5,442 bases of DNA, taken from positions 1 to 5,442 of the forward strand of contig JAITUX010000031.1 in assembly GCA_031286085.1 (NCBI GenBank). The letters run 5' to 3'. The translations under genes were made by a program, and so were the position numbers. Origin of the DNA: Candidatus Adiutrix sp. GTDB taxonomy: Bacteria; Desulfobacterota; Desulfarculia; Adiutricales; Adiutricaceae. The notes beneath the pieces were generated by a model. It was not told the origin of the DNA. It saw only the letters and a list, made by a program, of their open reading frames with translations, and did not search any database. Of the stretch, positions 1-5,442 are shown one piece after another (position 1 is the stretch's first letter; every line of letters begins with the position of its first letter).

Positions 1-1820
1 AAGTCCACTTTCTTATGGGCCTGACGGAACAGGGCCAGGCTTTCGTCCAGCATCCGGACAAAATCCCCCGGCCGGGGTTTTATTTCCGGCAGGCGGGCGA
101 AACGGGAGAATTCATCAACCAGTTTCTTCATCTCCTCCACCTGGCTGATGATGACCGCGGTGCATTCCTCAAAGACGGCCGCGTCCTCTTCGCCGGCCAG
201 GCGCTGGGAAAAACGGCGGCGCAGCCGGCCGGCCGAAAGCTGGATGGGGGTCAGGGGATTTTTGACTTCGTGGGCGATGCGGCGGGCCACTTCCTGCCAG
301 GCGGCCAGGCGCTGGGCTTTTTCGAGTTCGGTATGGTCGTCGAAAGTCAAAAGTAGGCCCAGCCTTTCCCCTCCCTCCCCGGCCAGGGGGGCCAGTTTGA
401 CCCGGAGGCTGGCGAAATCGTCCCCCAGGCTCAGGCGCAGGTGCTGTTCCACGGCCTGGAAGCCGGGCTCCCGGACCGCCAGGTCAGCCAGGGCGGCCAG
501 GGGCGGGGGCAGGGGCCCGTTTTCCCCCTCCAAGCCCAGGATGCCGGCCGCGGCCAGGTTGAAACTGATGACCCGCCCGGACGGCGAAAGGACCACCACC
601 CCGGTGGAGACGTTTTCCAGCACGGTCTCCACGAAGCGGCGCCGGCTGTCCAGCTCCACGTACATCTTCTTCAGGTCCCCGGTCATCTGGTTGAAGGAAT
701 TGACCAGGCCGGCGAACTCCCCTGAACGCCCCTGGGGTTCCAGCTGGAAATCCCAGTCGCCGGCGGCCACCCGGCGGGTGCCCCGGACCAAGGCCAGGAC
801 GGGGCGGGCCAGGGTCCGGGCCAGGTGCGCGCCTATCCAGATGGAGATGAAGACGGCCACGAGGGCCGTGGCGGTCAGGGCCGTCAGTTGGGTCACCCGG
901 AAAGGTCTATGGATGTTCAAGGCGTCCTGGTAGCTCATCAGGGCGTTCCGCACGTCTTCGATCCGGGCATGGACCGGGGCCGGGGTCAGGCGGCCGAGGG
1001 CCAGGAAGGCCGGCCCGGCCGCCGCGGGGCGCGAAAGGCCCATAGCCGGGAGGGGCCAGACCAGGCGGGTCAGGTAGCCGGCCGGCGTGCTGGTGACGAC
1101 GGTCCGGAAGCCGGCCTCGTCCGGCCCGGCGCGCCCGGCCCCGTCCGCGTCGCCGAACCAGGTCTCGGGCAGGGGCGGCGGGGCGGGCTCGGCCGCCATA
1201 AGCCGCCGGCCCGCCAGGTCGTAAATCTCCGCGCCGGCCAAATCCAGCCTGGCCCTAGCCCGTTCCAGGAAACCCGCCCCGTTATCCGAGGCCAGGTAGA
1301 AAGGCGCCTCGTTCAGCAGACCGCCGCCGTAGGCGGCCAGGAGCCGGTTGTCCTGGAGCAGGGCGGCCCCGGTCAAATCTATGGAATCCCGGAGGGCCGA
1401 TTCTATTCTGGGGCTGAACCACAGGCCGTGGCCGCGTATCAGTTGCCGGTAGGAGTAGTAGAAGATCAGGAGCGTCGGCAAGAGGGAGAGGGCGATGAAG
1501 GCCACCACCAGCTTGGTCTGGAGGGTGCCGTAGGAGCGCTGTTCAAAGAAGACCTTGTAGAGCCCGCGCAGGATCAGCAAGAGCAGGAAGATCATCAAGG
1601 CCACCGAGGCGTTGATGGATACCAGGGCCACCAGCCCCTGGCTCCGGTTCAGGCCCGGGCCAAGGTTGATGACCTCCCGCTGCAGGAGGGTCAGGCCGGC
1701 CAGGGCCGCCGCCGCGGCCAGGGCGGCCCAAAACTCCAGGCGCCGTTTGCGCTGGCTCTGGTCCGGCGAAAGTTCCCGCTCTTCGCTCGGGCTCGGCCCG
1801 CTGTCCGGCTCTTCCAACAC
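1..1820 (-). CDS. ntrY: NtrY-like sensor histidine kinase, C-terminus cut by left window edge
   Basis: Membrane histidine kinase that would phosphorylate an NtrC-family response regulator, typically NtrX, expected beyond the left edge. My translation is open from 1820 to the edge (606 codons). It shows three N-terminal membrane segments (about residues 29-47, 64-85, 104-123), an extracytoplasmic domain of about 180 residues, a fourth membrane segment (about 308-331), a HAMP linker (about 333-385), a PAS domain (about 395-495) and a HisKA domain with the H-box AHEVKNPLTP, phospho-acceptor His517 (codon at 272-270). The three-helix N-terminus plus HAMP-PAS-HisKA order is the NtrY pattern. The catalytic ATPase domain is missing only because of the window edge. 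Start: an AAGGAGG ribosome site (1830-1824) lies just 3 nt from GTG 1820-1818 and 6 nt from the next codon, TTG 1817-1815, so the true start may be TTG. The family is firm; the signal sensed cannot be read, and NtrY versus another NtrB/NtrY-like kinase is less certain. Confidence 0.92.
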   Translation of the reverse strand, partial: MLEEPDSGPSPSEERELSPDQSQRKRRLEFWAALAAAAALAGLTLLQREVINLGPGLNRSQGLVALVSINASVALMIFLLLLILRGLYKVFFEQRSYGTLQTKLVVAFIALSLLPTLLIFYYSYRQLIRGHGLWFSPRIESALRDSIDLTGAALLQDNRLLAAYGGGLLNEAPFYLASDNGAGFLERARARLDLAGAEIYDLAGRRLMAAEPAPPPLPETWFGDADGAGRAGPDEAGFRTVVTSTPAGYLTRLVWPLPAMGLSRPAAAGPAFLALGRLTPAPVHARIEDVRNALMSYQDALNIHRPFRVTQLTALTATALVAVFISIWIGAHLARTLARPVLALVRGTRRVAAGDWDFQLEPQGRSGEFAGLVNSFNQMTGDLKKMYVELDSRRRFVETVLENVSTGVVVLSPSGRVISFNLAAAGILGLEGENGPLPPPLAALADLAVREPGFQAVEQHLRLSLGDDFASLRVKLAPLAGEGGERLGLLLTFDDHTELEKAQRLAAWQEVARRIAHEVKNPLTPIQLSAGRLRRRFSQRLAGEEDAAVFEECTAVIISQVEEMKKLVDEFSRFARLPEIKPRPGDFVRMLDESLALFRQAHKKVD

Positions 1821-1823
1821 GTG

Positions 1824-1830
1824 CCTCCTT
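1824..1830 (-). promoter_or_regulatory. Strong Shine-Dalgarno of the kinase gene, decides between GTG and TTG start
   Basis: Read on the minus strand this is AAGGAGG, a full match to the anti-Shine-Dalgarno. It leaves 3 nt before GTG (1820-1818) and 6 nt before TTG (1817-1815). Usual spacing favours the TTG, which would shorten the protein by one residue only. Confidence 0.7.
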
Positions 1831-1918
1831 CCCCTGGAACCGCGTTTTTCACGCGCTTGAAACAAAATGAGCCCCTTGAAATCGGGCCGGGCTTTTTATC
1901 GGCTGGCTTTCGGCCGGT

Positions 1919-1958
1919 ATTATATGTTATTATACAAAAGTTTACGGGTTTTCGCCAA
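1919..1958 (-). promoter_or_regulatory. Probable sigma-70 promoter of the kinase gene, with two TATAAT boxes
   Basis: On the minus strand there are two perfect TATAAT hexamers exactly 10 bp apart, at 1934-1929 and 1924-1919, in an otherwise GC-rich window. The upstream one is preceded by TTGGCG (1958-1953, 4 of 6 matches to TTGACA) with an 18-bp spacer. The inferred transcript would start near 1922 and have a leader of about 100 nt. The downstream hexamer has no clear -35 and may be a chance copy or an alternative start. On the plus strand the same AT-rich block gives TATTAT twice (1918-1923, 1928-1933), which may serve the rightward operon, but no good -35 accompanies them. Confidence 0.55.
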
Positions 1959-1974
1959 TTCAAGCGAACTTGGC
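1954..1974. promoter_or_regulatory. Near-perfect palindrome over the kinase -35, possible operator
   Basis: GCCAATTC (1954-1961) pairs with GAACTTGGC (1966-1974) around an AAGC loop: eight base pairs with a single unpaired C at 1969. It overlaps the inferred -35 hexamer of the minus-strand promoter and lies in the leader or promoter zone of the rightward operon, so it could be a shared operator or a leader hairpin. It is a short element, and chance cannot be excluded. Confidence 0.35.
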
Positions 1975-1987
1975 TCCGGGGCGTTTG

Positions 1988-2004
1988 GCGGGCTAAAATC
2001 CCGC
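1988..2004. repeat. Short inverted repeat in the leader of the rightward operon
   Basis: GCGGG (1988-1992) and CCCGC (2000-2004) flank a 7-nt CTAAAAT loop. There is no T-run after it, so it is not a canonical terminator. It lies 68 bp before the ATG at 2072 and could fold in the 5' leader. Weak evidence: a 5-bp GC stem is common in DNA of this composition. Confidence 0.25.
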
Positions 2005-2071
2005 TTCAATCAGGCAAAACGCCAGAGGCTCCAGCCGGGTTCCCAAATGGCCGAGACAGGAGTGCGCCCCC

Positions 2072-2746
2072 ATGTCGTCACGCCACCGCCAGAAAGTCGA
2101 TCCCTACCCCATTGACGCCTTGGGCGCCGGGGAATCCTGGCGCCTGTTTTCCATCATGAGCGAATTCGTCCGGGCCTTCACGGCCATGAGCGAGGCCGGG
2201 CCCTGCGTCAGCATTTTCGGCTCGGCCCGTTCCCAGCCCGACTCCCCGGAATGCCGGATGGCCGAAGAACTGGCCGGGATCCTGGCGAAAAACGGCTTCG
2301 GGGTCATCTCCGGCGGCGGCGACGGCGTCATGGCCGCGGCCAACAAGGGGGCCACCGAAGCCGGCGGCCTGTCCATCGGCCTCAACATAGAACTGCCCCA
2401 CGAGCAGCACCCCAACCCCTATGCCAACCTGGCCCTGGAATTCCATTATTTTTTCATCCGCAAAGTCGTCTTCGTCAAGTACAGCCAAGCCTACGTCATT
2501 CTGCCGGGCGGCTTCGGCACCATGGACGAACTCTTCGAGGCCCTGACCCTCATCCAGACCAGGCGCATCCGTCCCTTCCCCACCTTCCTCATGGGTTCGG
2601 CCTACTGGTCCGGGCTTACGGACTGGCTGCGGGACAAGATGCTGGCCGGAAACTTCATCTCCCCCGACGACCTGGACATCTTCGCCGTGCTGGACCAGCC
2701 CGAGGAAGTGGTGCGGGCCATTAAAAAAACCGTCATCATAAAATAG
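2072..2746 (+). CDS. LOG family (TIGR00730) Rossmann-fold protein
   Basis: A 224-residue protein of the LOG / lysine-decarboxylase-like family. Characterised members release the free base from nucleoside 5'-monophosphates (cytokinin riboside monophosphate phosphoribohydrolase, or the related nucleosidase PpnN). Visible motifs are FGSAR (49-53) at the start of the Rossmann core, the glycine-rich SGGGDGVMAAANKGA (80-94), the RK pair (130-131) and the signature PGGFGTMDE (145-153). Arg130 and Glu153 are the expected catalytic pair by family analogy. GLNIELPHEQHPN (103-115) resembles the subgroup common in proteobacteria rather than plant-type LOG. Start ATG 2072 is supported by AGGAG at 2058-2062 with 9-nt spacing. 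It is cytoplasmic and is the first gene of the rightward operon, 8 bp before the next start. The family is certain; the substrate is not, and many bacterial members have no proven cytokinin role. Confidence 0.92.
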   Translation: MSSRHRQKVDPYPIDALGAGESWRLFSIMSEFVRAFTAMSEAGPCVSIFGSARSQPDSPECRMAEELAGILAKNGFGVISGGGDGVMAAANKGATEAGGLSIGLNIELPHEQHPNPYANLALEFHYFFIRKVVFVKYSQAYVILPGGFGTMDELFEALTLIQTRRIRPFPTFLMGSAYWSGLTDWLRDKMLAGNFISPDDLDIFAVLDQPEEVVRAIKKTVIIK

Positions 2747-2754
2747 GTCCGCCC

Positions 2755-3960
2755 ATGCGCCGCCCCCCCGGGAGTTTTACGGAAAACCCCGCTGAAGTTC
2801 CCCCGCGCTTGAATCCCCGCGCCCTTCCGGCGGCCGTCCTTTTACTGGCGGCCGCCCTGGCCGCCCTCGGCGGTTGCGCCGGCCGCCCGGCCGCCCCGGA
2901 GACGGCGGACGTCCCGGCGCCTTGGCGCGGCCCGGCGGCCAGGCTGGCCGCGCGCGGCCTGCCAGCCTCCAGCCTGGCCTCCTTTTTCAACTCTCCCGGC
3001 CTTATCTATTCCAGCGAGCCCATGGCCGCCAAGCTCAAGGAACTCCACGGCCTGATCTTCCAGGCCAAGCTCACCAGGGAACTCCAGGAAAAGCTTTTCC
3101 AACTCGGCTATGACGTGCAAATCGACGGCCGGGCCGGGCCGGACACCAAGGCCGTCATCAGCCGTTTTCAGGCCGACCAGGGCCGGCCGGCCGTCGGCGA
3201 GGTCTCCCGGGTCACCCTGGCCCAGGTCAACCGGGCCATGAGGAAAAAGGCCGGCGGGCTCCGGCCCCTGTCCGCCTATCGTCCGCCGCCGCCCGCCCCC
3301 CCGTCGCCGGCGGCCACCTACGGGCAATTCACCAATCCCCAGGCCCTAAAGGAGATCGGCGCCTTCTTCAAGGCCGACCTCGCCCTGTTCCGCGGCCTCA
3401 CCCGCCGCTTCGGGGTGCCCGGCGAAGTGGCCGCGGCCATCATGTGGGTCGAGACCGGCTACGGCCGCAATTTCGGCCGGCAAAAGGCCGCCTCCATGCT
3501 GGCCTCCATGGCCGCCGCCTCCTCGAATTTTTCCCTGGTGGCCCCGGCGGTGGCCGAGCTGGGCCGGGACGGTGAAACCCTGGCCTTTCTGCGCCGGACC
3601 GCCGTCGAGCGGGGAGACTGGGCCCTGGACGAACTGGAAGCCCTCCTGCGCTACGCCGAGGCCAACGGCCTCGACCCCGCCGCCCTCCCCGGCTCAATCT
3701 ACGGAGCCCTGGGCTGGGGTCAGTTCATGCCCTCCAATGTCCTCAAATATGGCGCGGACGGCGACGGCGACGGCCGGGTGGACGTCTTCAACAAGGCCGA
3801 CGCCGTCCTGAGCATCGGCCGTTTTCTCCAGGCCCACGGCTGGCGCGGCCCGAACATGGGCGAGGCGGAACGCCGGGCCGTGATCATGAAATACAACCGC
3901 AGCGGCGTTTATGTCAACACCGTGCTCCAGGTGGCCGACCGCCTGGCCGGGCTCCGCTGA
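2755..3960 (+). CDS. MltB-type lytic murein transglycosylase, lipoprotein with N-terminal peptidoglycan-binding domain
   Basis: Periplasmic enzyme that cleaves the MurNAc-GlcNAc bond of peptidoglycan with 1,6-anhydro ring formation (GH103/SLT_2 family). Order: a hydrophobic signal (about 24-38) with lipobox LGGC and lipidated Cys41 followed by Ala, consistent with outer-membrane sorting; a PG_binding_1-like domain (about 106-162, with LQEKLFQLGY and DGRAGPDTKAVISRFQ); a Pro-rich linker (about 171-187); then the catalytic domain. MWVETGYGR carries the expected catalytic Glu233. GALGWGQFMPS (317-327), DGDGDGRVDVFN (335-346) and AHGW (360-363) are hallmark MltB motifs. Length 401 is normal for MltB plus a binding domain. 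The start is uncertain: ATG 2755 has only a weak AGG upstream and gives a long 23-residue n-region, while TTG 2809 would give a more typical signal peptide but has no clear ribosome site. It begins 8 bp after the LOG gene stop, suggesting co-transcription. Confidence 0.93.
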   Translation: MRRPPGSFTENPAEVPPRLNPRALPAAVLLLAAALAALGGCAGRPAAPETADVPAPWRGPAARLAARGLPASSLASFFNSPGLIYSSEPMAAKLKELHGLIFQAKLTRELQEKLFQLGYDVQIDGRAGPDTKAVISRFQADQGRPAVGEVSRVTLAQVNRAMRKKAGGLRPLSAYRPPPPAPPSPAATYGQFTNPQALKEIGAFFKADLALFRGLTRRFGVPGEVAAAIMWVETGYGRNFGRQKAASMLASMAAASSNFSLVAPAVAELGRDGETLAFLRRTAVERGDWALDELEALLRYAEANGLDPAALPGSIYGALGWGQFMPSNVLKYGADGDGDGRVDVFNKADAVLSIGRFLQAHGWRGPNMGEAERRAVIMKYNRSGVYVNTVLQVADRLAGLR

Positions 3961-3984
3961 CCTCTGATGCGAAGGCTATTGTCA

Positions 3985-4695
3985 ATGGCCAGTGCAGCCC
4001 GCCGACCTTATGAAAAAATCCCGCCCCCGGTCTTCGACTTTCACCCCCCCACCCTCCTTTCGGACGGCGAGCTGGTGGCGGCCGAACTGGCCCGCCGGGC
4101 CAGGGTGGCCGGCTATGAAGTGCTGGGCCTGGCCGACCATGCCGATCACGGCTGCCTGGATACGGTTCTGTCGGCCGCCCGGGCTTCGGCCCTGGCCCTG
4201 GCCGGGCGCCTGGACGGCCTGACCATCCTCCCCGGCGTGGAAATAACCCATGTGCCCCCGGCCCTCCTGGGCGACCTGGTCCGCCGAGCCCGGGATTTGG
4301 GGGCCAGCCATGTGGTGGTCCACGGCGAATCGCCGGTGGAGCCCGTAGCCCCCGGCACCAACCTGGCGGCCATCGAGGCCGGGGCCGACCTCCTGGCCCA
4401 TCCGGGCCTCTTGAGTGAAAAAGAGGCCGCCCTGGCCGCGGAAAAGGGGGTTTTCCTGGAACTCAGCTTCCGGGGCGGTCACGGCCTGACCAACGGCCGG
4501 GTGGCCCGGCTGGCCCGGAAATACGGCGCCGGCCTCCTGGTCAGTTCCGACGGCCATACGGTGGGCGATTACCTGACCCCGGAACTGCAGCGCCTGACGG
4601 CCCTGGGCGCCGGCCTGGACGAAGAGGAATTCGCCGGCCTCATGGCCGGGGCCGCCCGCCTGGCCGAGACCGCCCGCCGCCGCCTTCAGGCTTGA
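3985..4695 (+). CDS. PHP-domain metallohydrolase with an altered HxH motif
   Basis: PHP-family (polymerase and histidinol phosphatase) protein, a cytoplasmic metal-dependent phosphoesterase fold; the substrate is unknown. The upstream in-frame ATG 3967 would give 242 residues; ATG 3985 gives 236 and has GAAGG (3971-3975) 9 nt before it, so I prefer 3985. Residue numbers here count from 3967. Motifs: LADH (Asp57, His58), GVEITHVPP (Glu92), VVHGES (His119), LLAHPGLL (His145), GGHGLTNG (170-177), and SSDGH (Asp195, His197). The middle section (VVHGE..VEPVAPGTN, AHPGL) resembles the PHP subgroup I recall from deltaproteobacteria. The first motif, usually HxH before T-LLSDGEL, here reads FDFHPPTLLSDGEL: His26 is kept, but the second His is Pro28. 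One metal ligand therefore seems lost. The C-terminal residues GAARLAETAR..LQA recur in the two small frames that follow. It starts 24 bp after the transglycosylase stop. Family is firm; catalytic activity is in doubt. Confidence 0.88.
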   Translation: MASAARRPYEKIPPPVFDFHPPTLLSDGELVAAELARRARVAGYEVLGLADHADHGCLDTVLSAARASALALAGRLDGLTILPGVEITHVPPALLGDLVRRARDLGASHVVVHGESPVEPVAPGTNLAAIEAGADLLAHPGLLSEKEAALAAEKGVFLELSFRGGHGLTNGRVARLARKYGAGLLVSSDGHTVGDYLTPELQRLTALGAGLDEEEFAGLMAGAARLAETARRRLQA

Positions 4696-4770
4696 ATGGA
4701 AATTTTTCGGTGGCCGACCGGGGCGGCTCGCTTGGCCGCGGCCGCCCGACACCTCCAGGCTGAAATATGA
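4696..4770 (+). CDS. Possible 24-residue junction peptide, first copy
   Basis: ATG 4696 directly follows the PHP stop (TGA 4693-4695). The frame has 24 codons and ends in TGA 4768-4770, which overlaps the next ATG (4767-4769) in an ATGA. The peptide begins MEIFRWPTGAARLA and ends ARHLQAEI. The front copies the DUF374 protein start (MKFLDWP) and the back copies the PHP protein end (GAARLA..AR..LQA). There is no own strong ribosome site, so it could be read only by coupling to PHP translation. It may be a real short peptide, a coupling device, or a leftover of duplication; I cannot say which. Confidence 0.3.
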   Translation: MEIFRWPTGAARLAAAARHLQAEI

Positions 4771-4837
4771 AAATTTTGGATTGGCCGACCGGGGCGGCTC
4801 GCTTGGCCGCAACCGCCCGACACCTCCAGGCTAAAAT
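4696..4837 (+). repeat. Two tandem 71-bp direct repeats at the PHP/DUF374 gene junction
   Basis: Units 4696-4766 and 4767-4837 are the same length and match at 63 of 71 positions by my hand alignment. Mismatches cluster in the first 15 bases (five), with two near the middle and one near the end. The first bases of each unit match the start of the DUF374 gene at 4838 (33 of 40 against the second unit). The second half matches the end of the PHP gene (27 of 33 over 4644-4676 versus 4716-4748, then CAGGCT in both after a 3-nt gap). Thus each unit is a fused copy of PHP tail and DUF374 head. Each unit also has a GC hairpin: 7 bp at 4721-4727/4741-4747 and 6 bp at 4792-4797/4813-4818. Confidence 0.9.
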
Positions 4838-4841
4838 ATGA
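4767..4841 (+). CDS. Possible 24-residue junction peptide, second copy
   Basis: The same design as the preceding copy: ATG 4767 to TGA 4839-4841, 24 codons, with its stop overlapping the DUF374 start in ATGA (4838-4841). It begins MKILDWPTGAARLA and ends ARHLQAKI. Compared with the first copy, five amino-acid positions differ by my reading: E2K, F4L, R5D, A15T and E23K. The start MKILDWP is closer to DUF374 MKFLDWP than the first copy is, consistent with stepwise duplication. A weak CAGG sits about 7 nt before each ATG. Coding status is uncertain; no family is recognised. Confidence 0.3.
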   Translation: MKILDWPTGAARLAATARHLQAKI

Positions 4842-5442
4842 AATTTTTGGATTGGCCGGCCTGGGCGGGCCGCCTGATGCTTTTGTTCAGCCGCACCTGG
4901 CGGCTTCGCGTAATCAACCAGCCGGACCCGGACGGGGGCCTGATCTTTGCCCATTGGCATGGGGACGACCTGATCCTGACGCCCACCATGCGGCACATGA
5001 AAACGGCCATCCTGGTCAGCCCCTCCCGGGACGGGGAGATGCTGAGCCGGGCGCTCACCGCCCTGGGGCACCGGCCCTACCGGGGTTCCTCGGCCCGGGG
5101 CGGGGCCGCGGGGCTTCTGGCCTTGAAACAGGCCTTGGCCGAGGGCCGCAACCCGGTCTTCGCCGCCGACGGCCCCCGCGGGCCCCGGCTGGTGGCCAAG
5201 ACCGGCCCGGCCTTTCTGGCCGCCAAGACCGGCCGCCCCCTCTATCCGGCCGGGGTGGCCGTGAGCCGGGCCTATGTTTTCAGAAAATCCTGGCACCAGA
5301 CCCGCCTGCCCCTGCCCGGGGCCAAGGTGGTGGTGGTTTTCGGCCCGCCCCTCTGGTTTCCGCCGGAAGCCGCCCGCTGGCCGGCCCACCACCTAAGCCG
5401 CCTGGTCGGCGCGGCCCTGGCCGATGCGGCCCTGGCCGCGGA
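4838..5442 (+). CDS. DUF374 lysophospholipid acyltransferase-like protein, C-terminus cut by right window edge
   Basis: Open from ATG 4838 to the right edge, 201 complete codons; the family is usually about 210-230 residues, so only a short tail should be missing. DUF374 (PF04028) proteins are LpxL-like acyltransferases, often near lipid A or KDO genes; the exact acceptor is not established. Visible motifs: FAHWHGDDL (38-45), fitting HX4D with His39 and Asp44; SPSRDGE (61-67); RGSSARGG (82-89); AADGPRGPR (109-117); TGPAFLAAKTGRPLYP (122-137); SWHQTRLPLP (151-160). The N-terminal stretch with RLMLLFSRTW (12-21) is the usual membrane-proximal start. It starts inside an ATGA overlap with the second junction peptide, with no good ribosome site of its own, which suggests translational coupling. 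ATG 4838 is chosen because its first residues also head each repeat unit; the in-frame ATG inside GCCTGATGC would remove the first 13 residues. Confidence 0.87.
   Translation, partial: MKFLDWPAWAGRLMLLFSRTWRLRVINQPDPDGGLIFAHWHGDDLILTPTMRHMKTAILVSPSRDGEMLSRALTALGHRPYRGSSARGGAAGLLALKQALAEGRNPVFAADGPRGPRLVAKTGPAFLAAKTGRPLYPAGVAVSRAYVFRKSWHQTRLPLPGAKVVVVFGPPLWFPPEAARWPAHHLSRLVGAALADAALAA

Noticed and set aside
1871..1897. Possible plus-strand terminator, GCCC...GGGC followed by TTTTT
   Set aside because: The stem is only four base pairs with a 14-nt loop, and no plus-strand gene ends upstream in this window.
1901..1920. Possible sigma-54 promoter expected near Ntr genes
   Set aside because: TGGC is present at 1904-1907 in relaxed form only, but the required GC of the -12 element is absent at the right distance.
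825..2159. Long plus-strand open frame of 444 codons across the left part and the intergenic region, plus another of 261 codons at 148-933
   Set aside because: They lie opposite the NtrY-like kinase, whose domains and motifs are clear on the minus strand. Their products are low-complexity Gly/Arg/Gln-rich, as expected for antisense of GC-rich coding DNA, and one runs through the promoter region into the LOG gene.
4042..4053. Frameshift in the C7 run as the cause of the missing PHP histidine
   Set aside because: The reading frame is correct on both sides (FDFH before, TLLSDGEL after), so an uncorrected indel is excluded; only substitutions explain HPP.
3982..4812. Minus-strand open frame of 276 codons opposite the PHP gene
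   Set aside because: The plus strand carries the conserved PHP motifs; the minus product shows no family motif and is a composition shadow.
4696..4837. CRISPR-like or mobile-element-derived repeat
   Set aside because: The units abut with no spacers, and they are explained by similarity to both flanking genes. No terminal inverted repeats or transposase are present.
4640..5392. Minus-strand open frame of 250 codons with internally repeated peptides, opposite DUF374
   Set aside because: The repeats in it are just the antisense reading of the 71-bp units, and DUF374 on the plus strand explains the region.

Overview
The window is GC-rich DNA (my estimate is well above 60% G+C) from a Gram-negative bacterium. 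It carries an NtrY-type sensor kinase, a lipoprotein MltB-type lytic transglycosylase and a DUF374 (LpxL-like) acyltransferase. This mix and the style of the proteins suggest a deltaproteobacterium (Desulfobacterota), but that placement is an inference and no marker gene is present.

Layout. Positions 1-1820 hold, on the minus strand, the first 606 codons of an NtrY-like histidine kinase whose ATPase domain runs off the left edge. Positions 1821-2071 are an AT-richer divergent control region with two perfect TATAAT boxes facing the kinase and a near-perfect palindrome over the likely -35. From 2072 to the right edge, four tightly packed plus-strand genes follow: a LOG/TIGR00730 Rossmann-fold protein, a lipoprotein MltB-like lytic transglycosylase with an N-terminal peptidoglycan-binding domain, a PHP-domain metallohydrolase, and a DUF374 lysophospholipid-acyltransferase-like protein that is cut by the right edge. 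Gaps are short (8 bp, then 6-24 bp), and there is no convincing terminator between these genes, so they are probably one operon.

The most unusual feature is the junction of the PHP and DUF374 genes. Two tandem 71-bp units (4696-4766 and 4767-4837, 63/71 identical) lie there. Each starts with a near copy of the DUF374 gene start and ends with a near copy of the PHP gene end. Each therefore encodes a 24-residue chimeric peptide that is chained to the next reading frame by an ATGA stop/start overlap. This looks like a gene-junction duplication that kept the reading-frame architecture. A second oddity is in the PHP protein: the normally conserved HxH metal motif reads HPP while all other expected metal-site motifs are present.

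Functionally, the plus-strand genes suggest cell-envelope work (murein cleavage, lipid acylation) mixed with general metabolism (nucleotide or phosphoester hydrolysis). No defence system, mobile element, RNA gene or CRISPR array is visible.
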